Source: JAXDJH01 sp034663635 (GTDB taxonomy: Bacteria > Actinomycetota > CADDZG01 > WHSQ01). From it: 64,000 bases of DNA. Numbering within the stretch: position 1 is the stretch's first letter; every line of letters begins with the position of its first letter. Below, piece after piece: positions 34,250-42,901 of the stretch. The position numbers and the translations under genes are program-made. The stretch spans positions 186,001 through 250,000 of the forward strand of contig JAXDJH010000013.1 in the NCBI GenBank assembly GCA_034663635.1, in the 5' to 3' direction. Under the pieces are notes generated by a model that had not been told where the DNA came from, searched no databases, and saw nothing but the letters and a program-made list of their open reading frames with translations.

Positions 34250-34582
34250 ATGCGAGCATCGGAGATCCTTGGGAAGAAAGTGATCGACAGCGACGGCAAA
34301 GAGGTCGGGCGAGTGTTCGAACTCGAGGCCGAGCAGTCTGGCCCTCAAGTAAATGATCGTCTCGGACGAGCGTGGCGCGTAGAGCATCTCTTGGTCGGTG
34401 GCGCGGCAGTGCTTCTTCGGTTGGGGTTCCAACACCGCCACCTAAGAGGGCCCGTCGGGCTTCGGATGCTGGCGCATCGACTGCGCGGTTACCGGATCCC
34501 TTGGACGGCGATCGAATCGACCGATGGCGAAGAGATCCGGATCAACGTGTCGGAGAAGGACCTCTCCCGGATCGAGAACTAG
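34250..34582 (+). CDS. PRC-barrel domain protein (110 aa)
   Basis: MRASEILGKKVIDSDGKEVG is a textbook PRC-barrel start. The later part (GYRIPWTAIESTDGEEIRI) returns to the barrel pattern after an Arg/Leu-rich middle (residues 45-80). The ATG directly follows the TAG of the preceding gene with no gap, so it is the fourth gene of the lipoprotein-Nramp-PRC-PRC operon. It converges with meaB, 4 nt away. Confidence 0.8.
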   Translation: MRASEILGKKVIDSDGKEVGRVFELEAEQSGPQVNDRLGRAWRVEHLLVGGAAVLLRLGFQHRHLRGPVGLRMLAHRLRGYRIPWTAIESTDGEEIRINVSEKDLSRIEN

Positions 34583-34586
34583 CGAC

Positions 34587-35519
34587 TTAGTGGAGCGAGT
34601 CGATCAACCGAACGGCCGCGGCGTAGGGATCGATCTTCCGGCTGATGACGTCGTCGGTCAGTTGGCCCAGCAGATCACCTGATTCATCCGCCACTCGTGT
34701 CCGGAAACGTTCGGCGACTATCTCCTTGATCTCTCGTTCGACCCGGCGTCGCCTTCGAGCTTCGAGCAACCCCTTCTCCTCCTGGTGCGCCCTGTGTTTC
34801 TCGATCGCCGTCCACAATTCGTTGATCCCCTCGCCTTTCGTGGCAACCGTCTGAACTACTTCCGGCTTCCACTCCGCATTCGACATCTGGAGCATCTGCT
34901 TCAACTCGCGCACCGTGTCGCGAGCGCCGGGTCGGTCCGCTTTGTTCACGACGAAGATGTCGGCGATCTCCATGAGCCCGGCCTTCGCCGTCTGCACTGC
35001 GTCGCCCCACCCAGGGTTCAGAACGACGAGAGTGGTGTCGCAAGCGTCGGCGATCTCGACTTCGGCCTGGCCTACGCCAACTGTCTCGATGATGACGATG
35101 TCTTTTCCGACCGCCTCGAGTACCCGCATAGCTTCTGGGGTCGCGAGCGAGATCCCACCGAGATGCCCTCGCGTCGCCATCGATCTGATGAAGACATCCG
35201 GGTCGGTGGCATGGTTCTGCATCCGGACGCGATCGCCAAGCAGCGCTCCGCCGGAGAACGGACTCGACGGATCGACCGCCAGCACTCCGACCTTGTGCCC
35301 GTCTTTGCGGGCCCGGCCCACAAGTTTCTCGGTCAACGTCGACTTGCCGGCGCCGGGTGCGCCGGTGATCCCGATGGAGTAGCCACCCCCCGTGCGTGGA
35401 TAGAGCTCGCTCATCACGTTGCTTAGGTCTGCGCCGCCGTCCTCGACGAGCGAGATGAGCCGTCCGATCGCGAGTTTCTGCCCGTCGAGGGCGCGCTCGA
35501 TCAAAGTGGATGTGTCCAT
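34587..35519 (-). CDS. meaB: Methylmalonyl-CoA mutase-associated GTPase MeaB
   Basis: A G3E P-loop GTPase that gates cobalamin loading and protects B12-dependent mutases. 310 aa. Walker A GAPGAGKSTL near residue 54, DPSSPFSGGALLGDRVRM (family signature, switch I region), ETVGVGQAEVEI (switch II) and NKADRPGA base-recognition motif are all intact. It serves the mutase at 30.5 kb, although the four-gene plus-strand operon separates them. Confidence 0.95.
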   Translation of the reverse strand: MDTSTLIERALDGQKLAIGRLISLVEDGGADLSNVMSELYPRTGGGYSIGITGAPGAGKSTLTEKLVGRARKDGHKVGVLAVDPSSPFSGGALLGDRVRMQNHATDPDVFIRSMATRGHLGGISLATPEAMRVLEAVGKDIVIIETVGVGQAEVEIADACDTTLVVLNPGWGDAVQTAKAGLMEIADIFVVNKADRPGARDTVRELKQMLQMSNAEWKPEVVQTVATKGEGINELWTAIEKHRAHQEEKGLLEARRRRRVEREIKEIVAERFRTRVADESGDLLGQLTDDVISRKIDPYAAAVRLIDSLH

Positions 35520-35526
35520 CTAGGTG

Positions 35527-35769
35527 TTACGCCTCGTGCGCTACGACCTCTGTGATGCCCGGGACCCGCTCCCGAAGGATGCGTTCGACCCCTTGCTTGA
35601 GGGTGACCGGAGAGATCGGGCAGGTGCCGCACGTGCCGAAGAATTGGATCGTCACGATGCCGTCGGCGATCCCCTCCAGGCGGATATCTCCACCGTCGGC
35701 CTGGATCGCGGGCCGTATCAAGGCGAGCGCCTCCTGGACCTGATCCTCGACGGTGGTCGCAGCGTTCAT
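35527..35769 (-). CDS. NifU-like C-terminal-domain Fe-S scaffold
   Basis: 80 aa, a bare Nfu domain: RPAIQADGGDIRLEGI is the family signature, and the cluster-binding CxxC is in GTCGTCPIS. It carries a 4Fe-4S or 2Fe-2S cluster to apo-enzymes; the window has many clients (formate dehydrogenase subunits). The ATG overlaps the stop of the SpoIID-like gene (4 nt), an odd functional pairing that may only reflect compact coding. Confidence 0.92.
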   Translation of the reverse strand: MNAATTVEDQVQEALALIRPAIQADGGDIRLEGIADGIVTIQFFGTCGTCPISPVTLKQGVERILRERVPGITEVVAHEA

Positions 35770-37481
35770 GGGATCAGTTTACTGGGAGGGCCGTCGTCGC
35801 CCCGGTTCCCTCGCCGGGCGAGATGGTTGGCGAGAAACACCAGGACGAGGACGGTCAGCAAACCCCCGCCGACGTAGACCCAGTAAGGCGGGCCGTCCTC
35901 GGTTGTGAGGCTCACCCCAAGGCCCGGATGGCCATCATCTTGTTCCGTGGCCGCCAATACCGTGATCGGGACTGGCTCGCTCCGGCGCTGAACCGCCCCC
36001 GTGTTGGCTGTTACTCGAACGTCGTAGGTCCCAGGCTCCAGCGGCGCGAGCCAGACGATCCGTTTCCGACCCGCTTCTTTCACCTCGGTGCCCGGGTCCG
36101 CGTAACCCGTGGGCGCTGCCGCCGTCTTCGTAGTGACTCGTGCAGGTCGCGATAGGGCGACCGTGAGAAACGTGGGTTCACCGATCCCGACGTTCTTCGG
36201 AGCCCGCACTATTCCCACGTTCAAAGGCAGGCCGTAACCCTTCGGCGGTTCGATCGAAACAGCTCCGGAACCCGGCCACCGGAAATCCCAGGTGCCCAAC
36301 GCGTGCTTGACGATCGTCTTTCCGCGAGCATCAACGATCCGGAACGAACCCGAGATCGTCGTCTGCGCGAGTCCCCAGCCGAGCCCCACCTCGATCGGTC
36401 CCGGATCGGGATAACTGCCGATGGAAACGCCGGTGTAGTAGTGGGCCAGGATGTCGGCGTATCCCGCGCCTTGTAACGCGAGGCCCTCCGCCCCCCACTG
36501 CGACATCCCAACCCCGTGGCCCCACCCGCGCCCGGCGATGATCGCGACACCATCGCGCGTGAACATCGATATGCGATTGGACGGCAGGGTCTCCGGCAGC
36601 CGGCCGCTCGCAGTATTGGAGGGAGATGGATAGAGATTGGGATAGAGGTCGGGAGCGAGTTCCCTGATGGCATCTCGGAACGCCTCCGCGGTCATAGCAG
36701 TCTGTCGTTTCTTGCTCTCGAACACGAGGTCTGGATAGTGAAGGCCGGAGCTCGACGGAACCGAGTGCGCGTCCGTGATGCGTCCCGACTCCCACAAACC
36801 AGCGTTTCGAAGCAGCTTCGTCAAGCGGTCGAGCCGGATCTCCACGGTCCAATGGAACAAAGGCGAACCCTGTTCCGTAGGGCTGTCGACGCCGACGAGA
36901 TACGGATACGCGCCCTCTTCCGGAAAGGCTTGCTCGTTGTTTAGCGTCCGTCCGCCTGAGGTCGAGTGGTAGCGCGCGAGGATCGGCCTGCCGTCGTAGA
37001 GAACGGTTTGGCCCGCGGTGGATTCAACCGCAGCGATCCACCTCGCGCCGGTTATCGAATCGATCACATCTGCACCGGAAAACACCTGACATTGCACAGA
37101 CGCACAGATGTCGAAGCCGTAAACCGCCGCGTCGCCTCCCGGCCCTTGTTCGAGGGTGTACTGCGCGTAGGTTCGCGCCGCGACGGCCTGGGCCTTCAAC
37201 GCCTCGGCCGGCCACGACGTAGGCACTTCGTTGAGTCCGAGAAGGTAGCGCTCCAGCGGAAGTCGATCCGACAAAACGAGACCATCGCCCGCTGAAGCGA
37301 TCTCGAGTTCGCCGAAATAACGATGGCCGCCGGCGACCGTCAGCGGCTCGTCGCCGATCGGGATCAGACGCAGTGGCCCCTCGACCGCCCCGATATGCCT
37401 ACCCGGTTTGGCTGCGGAGGTGGGCCCGGCCGCCGCAAGGCAAACGAGTAGAACGAGAGCCGCTGCTCTCCTAACCGACAT
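35766..37481 (-). CDS. SpoIID/LytB domain protein, secreted and C-terminally anchored
   Basis: 571 aa. Signal peptide (RRAAALVLLVCLAAAGPTSA), then the SpoIID domain (about 60-360): LPLERYLLGLNEVPTSWPAEALKAQ-type start, RTYAQYTL, ARYHSTSGGRT, and GRGWGHGVGMSQWGA. Bacillus SpoIID is a lytic transglycosylase acting on peptidoglycan in sporulation, but many non-spore-forming actinobacteria have homologues of unknown role. A beta-rich region follows, then one membrane helix near residue 540 (VYVGGGLLTVLVLVFLANHL) and a basic tail. It lies between murA and nfu, fitting a cell-wall role. Confidence 0.9.
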   Translation of the reverse strand: MSVRRAAALVLLVCLAAAGPTSAAKPGRHIGAVEGPLRLIPIGDEPLTVAGGHRYFGELEIASAGDGLVLSDRLPLERYLLGLNEVPTSWPAEALKAQAVAARTYAQYTLEQGPGGDAAVYGFDICASVQCQVFSGADVIDSITGARWIAAVESTAGQTVLYDGRPILARYHSTSGGRTLNNEQAFPEEGAYPYLVGVDSPTEQGSPLFHWTVEIRLDRLTKLLRNAGLWESGRITDAHSVPSSSGLHYPDLVFESKKRQTAMTAEAFRDAIRELAPDLYPNLYPSPSNTASGRLPETLPSNRISMFTRDGVAIIAGRGWGHGVGMSQWGAEGLALQGAGYADILAHYYTGVSIGSYPDPGPIEVGLGWGLAQTTISGSFRIVDARGKTIVKHALGTWDFRWPGSGAVSIEPPKGYGLPLNVGIVRAPKNVGIGEPTFLTVALSRPARVTTKTAAAPTGYADPGTEVKEAGRKRIVWLAPLEPGTYDVRVTANTGAVQRRSEPVPITVLAATEQDDGHPGLGVSLTTEDGPPYWVYVGGGLLTVLVLVFLANHLARRGNRGDDGPPSKLIP

Positions 37482-37968
37482 CCGCGAAACGCTTCAGACC
37501 CCACGACGAGATCAGGAGTCCGATCGCCACCATGACGCAGTAAGCGACGAGTCCTCCGACAACTCTGCCGGACGCAGCGCCCGTGAGTTCGCGGATGAGA
37601 ACGACGGCAAGTCCGAGAACGGCCGCGCTGTAGACATAAAGCAGATACGAGAGGAAGCGAGGCCAGCGAAGCACGACCTCAGTGGACCGCACCGGGACGA
37701 GCGGCCGGGAGATGAGCAACAAGCCCGAACCGGCGAGGGTGAAGAACATCGCGCCAAGCAGCAGGCCCAGGGCAAGTTTGTTGACGCCGGCGATCATCGG
37801 CTCGAAGTCCGTGAGTTCCTCTTGCCCGGGTCGCACGTCGCTGAAGAGGAACCGAACGGCCACCGCCGAGCTCAGGAGACCGAACACCATGCCGAACAGG
37901 CCCGACCACTTCAGCATCGATCCGATAACGACGAGCCCGACGTGAGGTCCCGGCTTCGGCGCGTTCAC
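37471..37968 (-). CDS. Four-helix membrane protein, function unknown
   Basis: 165 aa with four hydrophobic segments (MLKWSGLFGMVFGLLSSAVAV, ALGLLLGAMFFTLAGSGLLLI, FLSYLLYVYSAAVLGLAVVLI, VVGGLVAYCVMVAIGLLISSW). No recognised domain. The 5' end overlaps the murA stop by 4 nt and the 3' end overlaps the SpoIID-like start by 11 nt, so it is translated within the murA - membrane protein - spoIID - nfu run. Cell-envelope context only. Confidence 0.75.
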   Translation of the reverse strand: MNAPKPGPHVGLVVIGSMLKWSGLFGMVFGLLSSAVAVRFLFSDVRPGQEELTDFEPMIAGVNKLALGLLLGAMFFTLAGSGLLLISRPLVPVRSTEVVLRWPRFLSYLLYVYSAAVLGLAVVLIRELTGAASGRVVGGLVAYCVMVAIGLLISSWGLKRFADVG

Positions 37969-39221
37969 GCTTGACCCTCGAGGACGATCTGGGCCCCCAG
38001 CCCCTTGAGCTTCGCAACGAAGTCCTCGTAGCCCCGCTCGATGTGGCCGACGTCGTAAACGCGCGTCTCACCTTCGGCGCATAGACCGCCGAGCACGAGA
38101 GCAGCTCCGGCGCGGATGTCGGGAGCTCGCACGGGTGCTCCGGACAGGCGCTCTACCCCGCGGATGACGGCGTGGTGACCTTCCACTCGGATCTGCGATC
38201 CCATCCGGTTCAGCTCGTCAACGAATAGAAACCGTGCCTCGAAAACGTTCTCGGTGAGTATCGAGGACCCCGTCGCTTGAGAAAGCAGCACCATCATCGG
38301 TGGCTGGAGGTCTGTCGGAAAGCCGGGATACGGAAGCGTGACCAGGTCGATGGCGGTGGCTCGCCTCGACATCGAGATGGTGACCGAGTCGGCCGTCCGC
38401 CTGATCTCGGCGCCCGCCTCTTCGAGCTTCTGCAGAGGTAGCTCAAGATGATCGGGCCGAAGATCGACGAGCTTCACCTCGCCCTGAGTCGCCGCCGCAC
38501 CGATCGCGAACGTGCCCGCCTCGATCCGGTCGGGGATGATCTCGTGCGTGGTGGGACCTAGTTCCTTGACCCCCTCGATGACAACCGTTGGAGTGCCTGC
38601 CCCCATAACCCGGGCGCCGCAGCCGTTCAGAAATCTAGCGAGGTCTTGGATCTCCGGTTCACGCGCCGCGTTCTCGATGGTCGTGCTTCCCTCCGCCGTG
38701 ACCGCCGCCATCATCAACGTCTCGGTCGCTCCGACGGATGGAAACTCGAGAAGTACTCGGGCCCCGGTCAAGCGAGGTGCGGAGCCCTCGATATACCCAT
38801 GCTCCGACGCGAACTTCGCGCCCATGCGTTCGAGACCCTGAAGATGAAGGTCTATCGGTCGGGAGCCGATCGCATCTCCCCCCGGTAACGAAACCCTCGC
38901 GCGTCCCAACCGCGCCAGCAAAGGGCCGAGCACCTGGATGGAAGCGCGCATCTTCGTTACGAGCTCGTACGGCGCCTCCTCGGAGATCTCTCCCGAGGCA
39001 TCGATGATGAGCCGATCGTCATCCGTGCGAACGGTCGCGCCCAATCGCTCGAGCACCTCGGACATCAGAGTTACGTCGGCGATCCGCGGAACGCGCGACA
39101 GAACCACCTCACCTGGGACCATCAATGACGCGGCCATCGCTTTGAGCGCGGAGTTCTTGGCTCCCGACACTCGGACCTCGCCCGAGAGTGGTTGCGGGCC
39201 GCTCATCTCGTAGTAGCGCAC
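37965..39221 (-). CDS. murA: UDP-GlcNAc 1-carboxyvinyltransferase MurA (Asp-type)
   Basis: First committed step of peptidoglycan synthesis. 418 aa. Substrate motifs SGAKNSALK (near 19) and the loop VSLPGGDAIGSRPIDLH are clear. The loop has Asp116 where most bacteria have the Cys attacked by fosfomycin; mycobacterial and chlamydial enzymes have the same Asp and are active but fosfomycin-insensitive. C-terminal motifs DLQPPMMVL and RIRVEG-like region (SQIRVEGHHAV) are normal. GTG start. It sits just downstream of the ATP synthase region, a common actinobacterial order. Confidence 0.96.
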   Translation of the reverse strand: MRYYEMSGPQPLSGEVRVSGAKNSALKAMAASLMVPGEVVLSRVPRIADVTLMSEVLERLGATVRTDDDRLIIDASGEISEEAPYELVTKMRASIQVLGPLLARLGRARVSLPGGDAIGSRPIDLHLQGLERMGAKFASEHGYIEGSAPRLTGARVLLEFPSVGATETLMMAAVTAEGSTTIENAAREPEIQDLARFLNGCGARVMGAGTPTVVIEGVKELGPTTHEIIPDRIEAGTFAIGAAATQGEVKLVDLRPDHLELPLQKLEEAGAEIRRTADSVTISMSRRATAIDLVTLPYPGFPTDLQPPMMVLLSQATGSSILTENVFEARFLFVDELNRMGSQIRVEGHHAVIRGVERLSGAPVRAPDIRAGAALVLGGLCAEGETRVYDVGHIERGYEDFVAKLKGLGAQIVLEGQA

Positions 39222-39246
39222 CGAACCATCCTAGTTAGGGCGCGCA

Positions 39247-39272
39247 GAGGGCGGCCCCAGAGGGCCGCCCTC
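39247..39272 (-). terminator. Terminator-like hairpin after the histone-like gene
   Basis: A perfect 11-bp GC stem (39247-39257 with 39262-39272) and 4-nt loop lies 19 nt past the stop of the histone-like gene, before murA. There is no U-run, as is common for actinobacterial hairpin terminators. Confidence 0.6.
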
Positions 39273-39290
39273 GAAGCTTGCGTCGCTGGG

Positions 39291-40100
39291 TTAGCGCCTG
39301 CGGGTGCTCTTCTTGCGACCCGTGTTCTTGGCGGTCGATTTGGCACGGCCGACAGACTTCTTGGCGGTCGACTTGGCGCCTCTCGCCGCGGTCCGGGCTC
39401 CGGCCCTTGCGCCGCGCGTTGTCTTGCGCGCCGCGGATCCGGCCCTGCGTGCGGTCTTCTTGGCAGAGGACTTCGCCCTACGCGTGGTCTTCTTGGCAGT
39501 CGACTTCGCCCTGCGAGTCGTCTTGCGCGCAGTGCTCTTGGCCCTGCCGGTCGCCCGTTTCGCGGTCGACTTCTTACGACCCGTGGTCTTCTTCCGAGCC
39601 GGCGACTTGCGGGCCGTGCTCTTCTTCCGGCCTGTCGTCTTCTTGCGAGCCGGCGACTTGCGAGCCGTCGACTTCTTACGACCGGTGGTCTTCTTCCGAG
39701 CCGGCGACTTGCGGGCCGTGCTCTTCTTCCGGCCTGTCGTCTTCTTGCGAGCCGGAGACTTGCGCGCCGTGCTCTTCTTCCGCCCGGTCGTCTTCTTGCG
39801 TGCGGGCGACTTGCGAGCCGTCGTCTTCTTGCGTGCGGGCGACTTGCGAGCCGTGCTCTTCTTACGGCCCGTGCTCTTCTTAGCGGTCGACTTCTTCTTG
39901 CCTGTCGACTTCTTTCTGGCAGGTGATTTGCGCTTGGGTCTCGCAACCCCCGCTCCGAGTTCCGCAGCGGACGCAGCGAGATTCCTCGCTGCCGCCACCG
40001 GTCCAGTCGCGTCGGTGTCCGGCGCGACGACCTCAGCCGCGGTTTCGGTGACCCCCGCCGCGGCCTCTCGAACTCTGTTTACGAGGTTGTCCTCGGCCAT
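39291..40100 (-). CDS. Histone H1-like Lys/Arg-rich DNA-binding protein
   Basis: 269 aa from the ATG at 40100, which has GGGGACAAG just upstream. Residues 1-52 are acidic/helical (MAEDNLVNRVREAAAGVTET); the rest is a very basic Lys/Arg/Ser/Thr/Ala/Pro tail. Residues 97-181 are five 17-aa units of KSPARKKTTGRKKSTAR. Composition matches bacterial histone H1-like tails and the C-terminal tails of actinobacterial HupB, but no HU fold is attached. Likely coats or compacts DNA. Tail length probably varies by repeat slippage. Confidence 0.85.
   Translation of the reverse strand: MAEDNLVNRVREAAAGVTETAAEVVAPDTDATGPVAAARNLAASAAELGAGVARPKRKSPARKKSTGKKKSTAKKSTGRKKSTARKSPARKKTTARKSPARKKTTGRKKSTARKSPARKKTTGRKKSTARKSPARKKTTGRKKSTARKSPARKKTTGRKKSTARKSPARKKTTGRKKSTAKRATGRAKSTARKTTRRAKSTAKKTTRRAKSSAKKTARRAGSAARKTTRGARAGARTAARGAKSTAKKSVGRAKSTAKNTGRKKSTRRR
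39558..39812 (-). repeat. Five tandem 51-bp coding repeats in the histone-like gene
   Basis: Each 51-bp unit codes KSPARKKTTGRKKSTAR (the last ends in Lys). Units differ by synonymous changes, so the protein repeat is more even than the DNA, which suggests selection on the protein. Shorter, decayed units flank on both sides. Confidence 0.85.
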
Positions 40101-40216
40101 CTTGTCCCCTTTCGTTGACTGCATTCTTAAAACAACTACTTAGTGTTTACCCACTAATCACGGATTGCACAAATCGAACAGGAGTTAGTTGCGCGTCATT
40201 GGGGAAGATGTCCCCT

Positions 40217-40732
40217 ATGGCAGAGACAAAGTTCCTCCTTATCTATCTAAATGATCATCTCGCTGGCTCGATCGCCGGCGAGGAGCTCGCGAAACGAGCG
40301 GCTTCGAGTAACGAAGGGACGCCGCTCGGCGATTACCTCGACACCTTCATCTCCGAGATCAACGAAGAGCGGGGTTTGGTCGAGCGAACGATCGAGGAAC
40401 TCGGCGGGAAACCCGACTGGCTGAAGGGGATGGCGGCATGGGTGGCCGAGAAGGCCGGGCGTTTGAAGCTGAACGGCCAGATAACCGGCTACTCGGACCT
40501 CTCGAGGCTCGTCGAACTCGAAGGCCTGGTGCTGGGAGTGACGGGCAAATTGGGGATGTATCGGGTTCTCCACGACATCCGCAACGTGCATCCTGCGGTC
40601 GCCACGGTCGAGTGGAGCGCTTTGATAGAACGCGCCGAAGGTCAGCGCGCCCGTCTAGAGGAGTTCCGCCTGGGGGCCGCTCGGATCGCATTCACCGAGG
40701 TGCCGGTGTCGGCGGCGTTCGGATCGAGCTAG
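40217..40732 (+). CDS. Hypothetical helical-bundle protein
   Basis: 171 aa from the ATG at 40217 (GGGGA 11 nt upstream; an ATG at 40208 is too close to it). Starts MAETKFLLIYLNDHLAGSIAG and is predicted by eye to be an all-helical bundle with repeated Glu-rich helices, resembling ferritin-like proteins of actinobacteria; I do not see a complete di-iron ExxH pair, so I leave the function open. It is divergent from the histone-like gene with a 116-nt gap. Confidence 0.7.
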   Translation: MAETKFLLIYLNDHLAGSIAGEELAKRAASSNEGTPLGDYLDTFISEINEERGLVERTIEELGGKPDWLKGMAAWVAEKAGRLKLNGQITGYSDLSRLVELEGLVLGVTGKLGMYRVLHDIRNVHPAVATVEWSALIERAEGQRARLEEFRLGAARIAFTEVPVSAAFGSS

Positions 40733-40935
40733 GTCCCCGACGCCGGATCGATATCGAGCCTGGCCTCGATCATCCATAGGCTTCGCCGAACGCAGTCGGG
40801 GCAGAGGGCGAGCATCCGGTTATTGGCGTCGGGGATCTCTTGCCAGCCCATAGGCACGAGCCCGCGCCTTCGCGACTCTGAACGCCCGCATTCCGAGCAA
40901 TAGACGCGATTGCGAAGCCCTTCCGGCTGAGACAA
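40729..40935 (-). CDS. Small zinc-ribbon-like protein
   Basis: 68 aa with two Cys pairs, YCSECGR (near 12) and LCPDCVR (near 44), spaced as in a zinc ribbon. The stretch between is basic (RSESRRRGLVP). It overlaps the end of the convergent helical-bundle gene by 4 nt and lies 34 nt downstream of atpC, so it may be read with the ATP synthase operon. No family assigned. Confidence 0.7.
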   Translation of the reverse strand: MSQPEGLRNRVYCSECGRSESRRRGLVPMGWQEIPDANNRMLALCPDCVRRSLWMIEARLDIDPASGT

Positions 40936-40969
40936 CCGGCCCCTCCCCTTCCTCGGCTAGTTCCTAAGA

Positions 40970-41371
40970 CTAGTCGCGGCCGAGCTCGGGGCGAGCGAGG
41001 GCCGCTCGCATCTCCGCTTCGGCCCTCTGGTCCACGTCTTCATCGCGGCTCTTCTTGGCTTCTTCGATGCGGCGCTTGGCTTCCGCGGCGTCGATGTCGC
41101 CCGCCTCTTCCGCATCGTCCGCGAGCACGATCACGTGATAGTCGTCCTGCGGCCCAGATGCTTCGAGGAAACCTCCCGGCACGATGTAACTCTCACGCTG
41201 CCCGCCGTGAACGACCGTCACTAGTCCCGGCACGAGCGCGGCGAGGAATGGCACGTGTCCGTTCATGATCCCGAAGTCACCTTCCGGAGACCGCGCGATG
41301 ACGAGCTCGGCCTCGCCCTCGTAGAGGGCTTCCTCCGGCGTGACGATCGAGACCTTGAACGAGGTGGCCAC
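40970..41371 (-). CDS. atpC: ATP synthase F1 subunit epsilon
   Basis: 133 aa. N-terminal beta-sandwich (FKVSIVTPEEALYEGEAELV, GDFGIMNGHVPFLAAL) and a C-terminal two-helix hairpin (DIDAAEAKRRIEEAKK). It links gamma to the c-ring and can inhibit ATP hydrolysis. The GTG start overlaps the atpD stop by one base (TAGTG). Last of the ten-gene operon. Confidence 0.95.
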   Translation of the reverse strand: MATSFKVSIVTPEEALYEGEAELVIARSPEGDFGIMNGHVPFLAALVPGLVTVVHGGQRESYIVPGGFLEASGPQDDYHVIVLADDAEEAGDIDAAEAKRRIEEAKKSRDEDVDQRAEAEMRAALARPELGRD

Positions 41372-42816
41372 TAGTCCTGGAGCTCCTTCGCTTTCGCCTG
41401 GGCCTCTTCGATCCCGCCGACCATGTAGAAGGCCTGCTCGGGAAGATCGTCGAACTCGCCCTCGGTGATCGCCTTGAAGCTCTGCACGGTCTCCTCGCGG
41501 CTGACGTACTTCCCGGGGATGCCGGTGAACTGCTCGGCCACGAAGAACGGCTGGCTGAGGAAACGCTGAATCTTGCGGGCCCGCTGAACGATCAAACGGT
41601 CCTCTTCCGACAGCTCGTCGATGCCGAGGATGGCGATGATGTCCTGGAGGTCCTTGTAGCGCTGCAGGTTCCTCTGAACGGTGAGCGCCACGTTGTAGTG
41701 CTCCTCGCCGACGTACCTCGCGTCCAGGATCCGGCTCGTCGAGTCGAGCGGGTCCACGGCCGGGTAGATGCCGAGCTCGGAGATCGCTCGGGAAAGCACC
41801 GTCGTCGCGTCGAGGTGAGCGAACGTGGTGTGGGGGGCCGGGTCGGTGATGTCGTCGGCGGGGACGTAGATCGCCTGCAGTGACGTGATCGAACGACCCT
41901 TCGTTGAGGTGATTCGCTCTTGGAGCTCGCCCATCTCTTCGGACAGCGTGGGCTGGTACCCCACCGCTGAAGGCATACGGCCGAGAAGCGTCGAGACCTC
42001 GGAGCCGGCCTGGGTGAAACGGAAGATGTTGTCGATGAACAGGAGCACGTCCTGGCGCTCCTCGTCCCGGAAGTACTCGGCCATCGTCAGCGCGCTCAGC
42101 GCGACGCGGAGGCGCACGCCGGGGGGCTCGTCCATCTGGCCGTAAACGAGAGCGGTCTTCTCGATGACGCCGGACTCCTGCATCTCGAGCAGAAGGTCCG
42201 TGCCCTCACGGGTGCGCTCGCCGACGCCGGCGAACACGGACACACCACCGTGCTGCTCGGCGACGCGGTAGATCATCTCCTGGATGATGACGGTCTTGCC
42301 GACTCCGGCACCCCCGAACATCCCGATCTTTCCACCCTGCACGTAAGGCTCGAGAAGGTCGATGACCTTGATGCCGGTCTCGAACATCTCGGTCTTCGGC
42401 TCGAGATCCTCGAAAAGCGGCGGCAAGCGGTGGATCGGCCAGCGCTTCGTCCCTTCGGGGACTTCGTAACCGTCGAGCGGCTCGCCGAGCACGTTGAACA
42501 CGTGGCCCAACGTCGCGGGGCCGACCGGCACGGTGATCGGGGACCCGGTGTTGGTCACGACGGCGCCACGGACGAGACCGTCGGTCGCCTTCATGCAGAT
42601 GGCTTTTACGACGGAATGACCGATGTGCTGGCTGACCTCGGCCACGATCGTGTCGGTCTGCTTGTCGATCGTTCGCTCGACGGTGAGAGCGTTGCCGATC
42701 TCGGGGAGCCCATCCGGTGGGAATTCGACGTCGATGACCGGCCCCGTGATCGTGAGGATCCGGCCTGTCGTCGTGCCGCCGTGTGCTTTGTCGAGCTTTT
42801 CTTCCGCGATCGCCAT
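41371..42816 (-). CDS. atpD: ATP synthase F1 subunit beta
   Basis: The catalytic subunit; 481 aa from the ATG at 42816, chosen because AGGAGG lies 9 nt upstream (ATG 42822 and TTG 42825 are too close). Walker A GGAGVGKTVI, catalytic Glu in GVGERTREGTDL, and the DELSEED-type lever helix reading DELSEEDR are intact. It lies between atpG and atpC in the standard order. Confidence 0.98.
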   Translation of the reverse strand: MAIAEEKLDKAHGGTTTGRILTITGPVIDVEFPPDGLPEIGNALTVERTIDKQTDTIVAEVSQHIGHSVVKAICMKATDGLVRGAVVTNTGSPITVPVGPATLGHVFNVLGEPLDGYEVPEGTKRWPIHRLPPLFEDLEPKTEMFETGIKVIDLLEPYVQGGKIGMFGGAGVGKTVIIQEMIYRVAEQHGGVSVFAGVGERTREGTDLLLEMQESGVIEKTALVYGQMDEPPGVRLRVALSALTMAEYFRDEERQDVLLFIDNIFRFTQAGSEVSTLLGRMPSAVGYQPTLSEEMGELQERITSTKGRSITSLQAIYVPADDITDPAPHTTFAHLDATTVLSRAISELGIYPAVDPLDSTSRILDARYVGEEHYNVALTVQRNLQRYKDLQDIIAILGIDELSEEDRLIVQRARKIQRFLSQPFFVAEQFTGIPGKYVSREETVQSFKAITEGEFDDLPEQAFYMVGGIEEAQAKAKELQD

Positions 42817-42901
42817 ATTCATCAACCTCCTAATTGCGGGATGTCGTGTGACGACCCCGGTGCTTTGAGAGTCAGTGCTTTAGAAGCAAGTGGAAACGTG
42901 T

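Noticed and set aside
39304..40143. A 279-codon hydrophobic frame antisense to the histone-like gene
   Set aside because: Product of the Lys/Arg-rich repeats read backwards (Leu/Val/Phe-rich). The minus-strand frame has the ribosome-binding site and the sensible composition.
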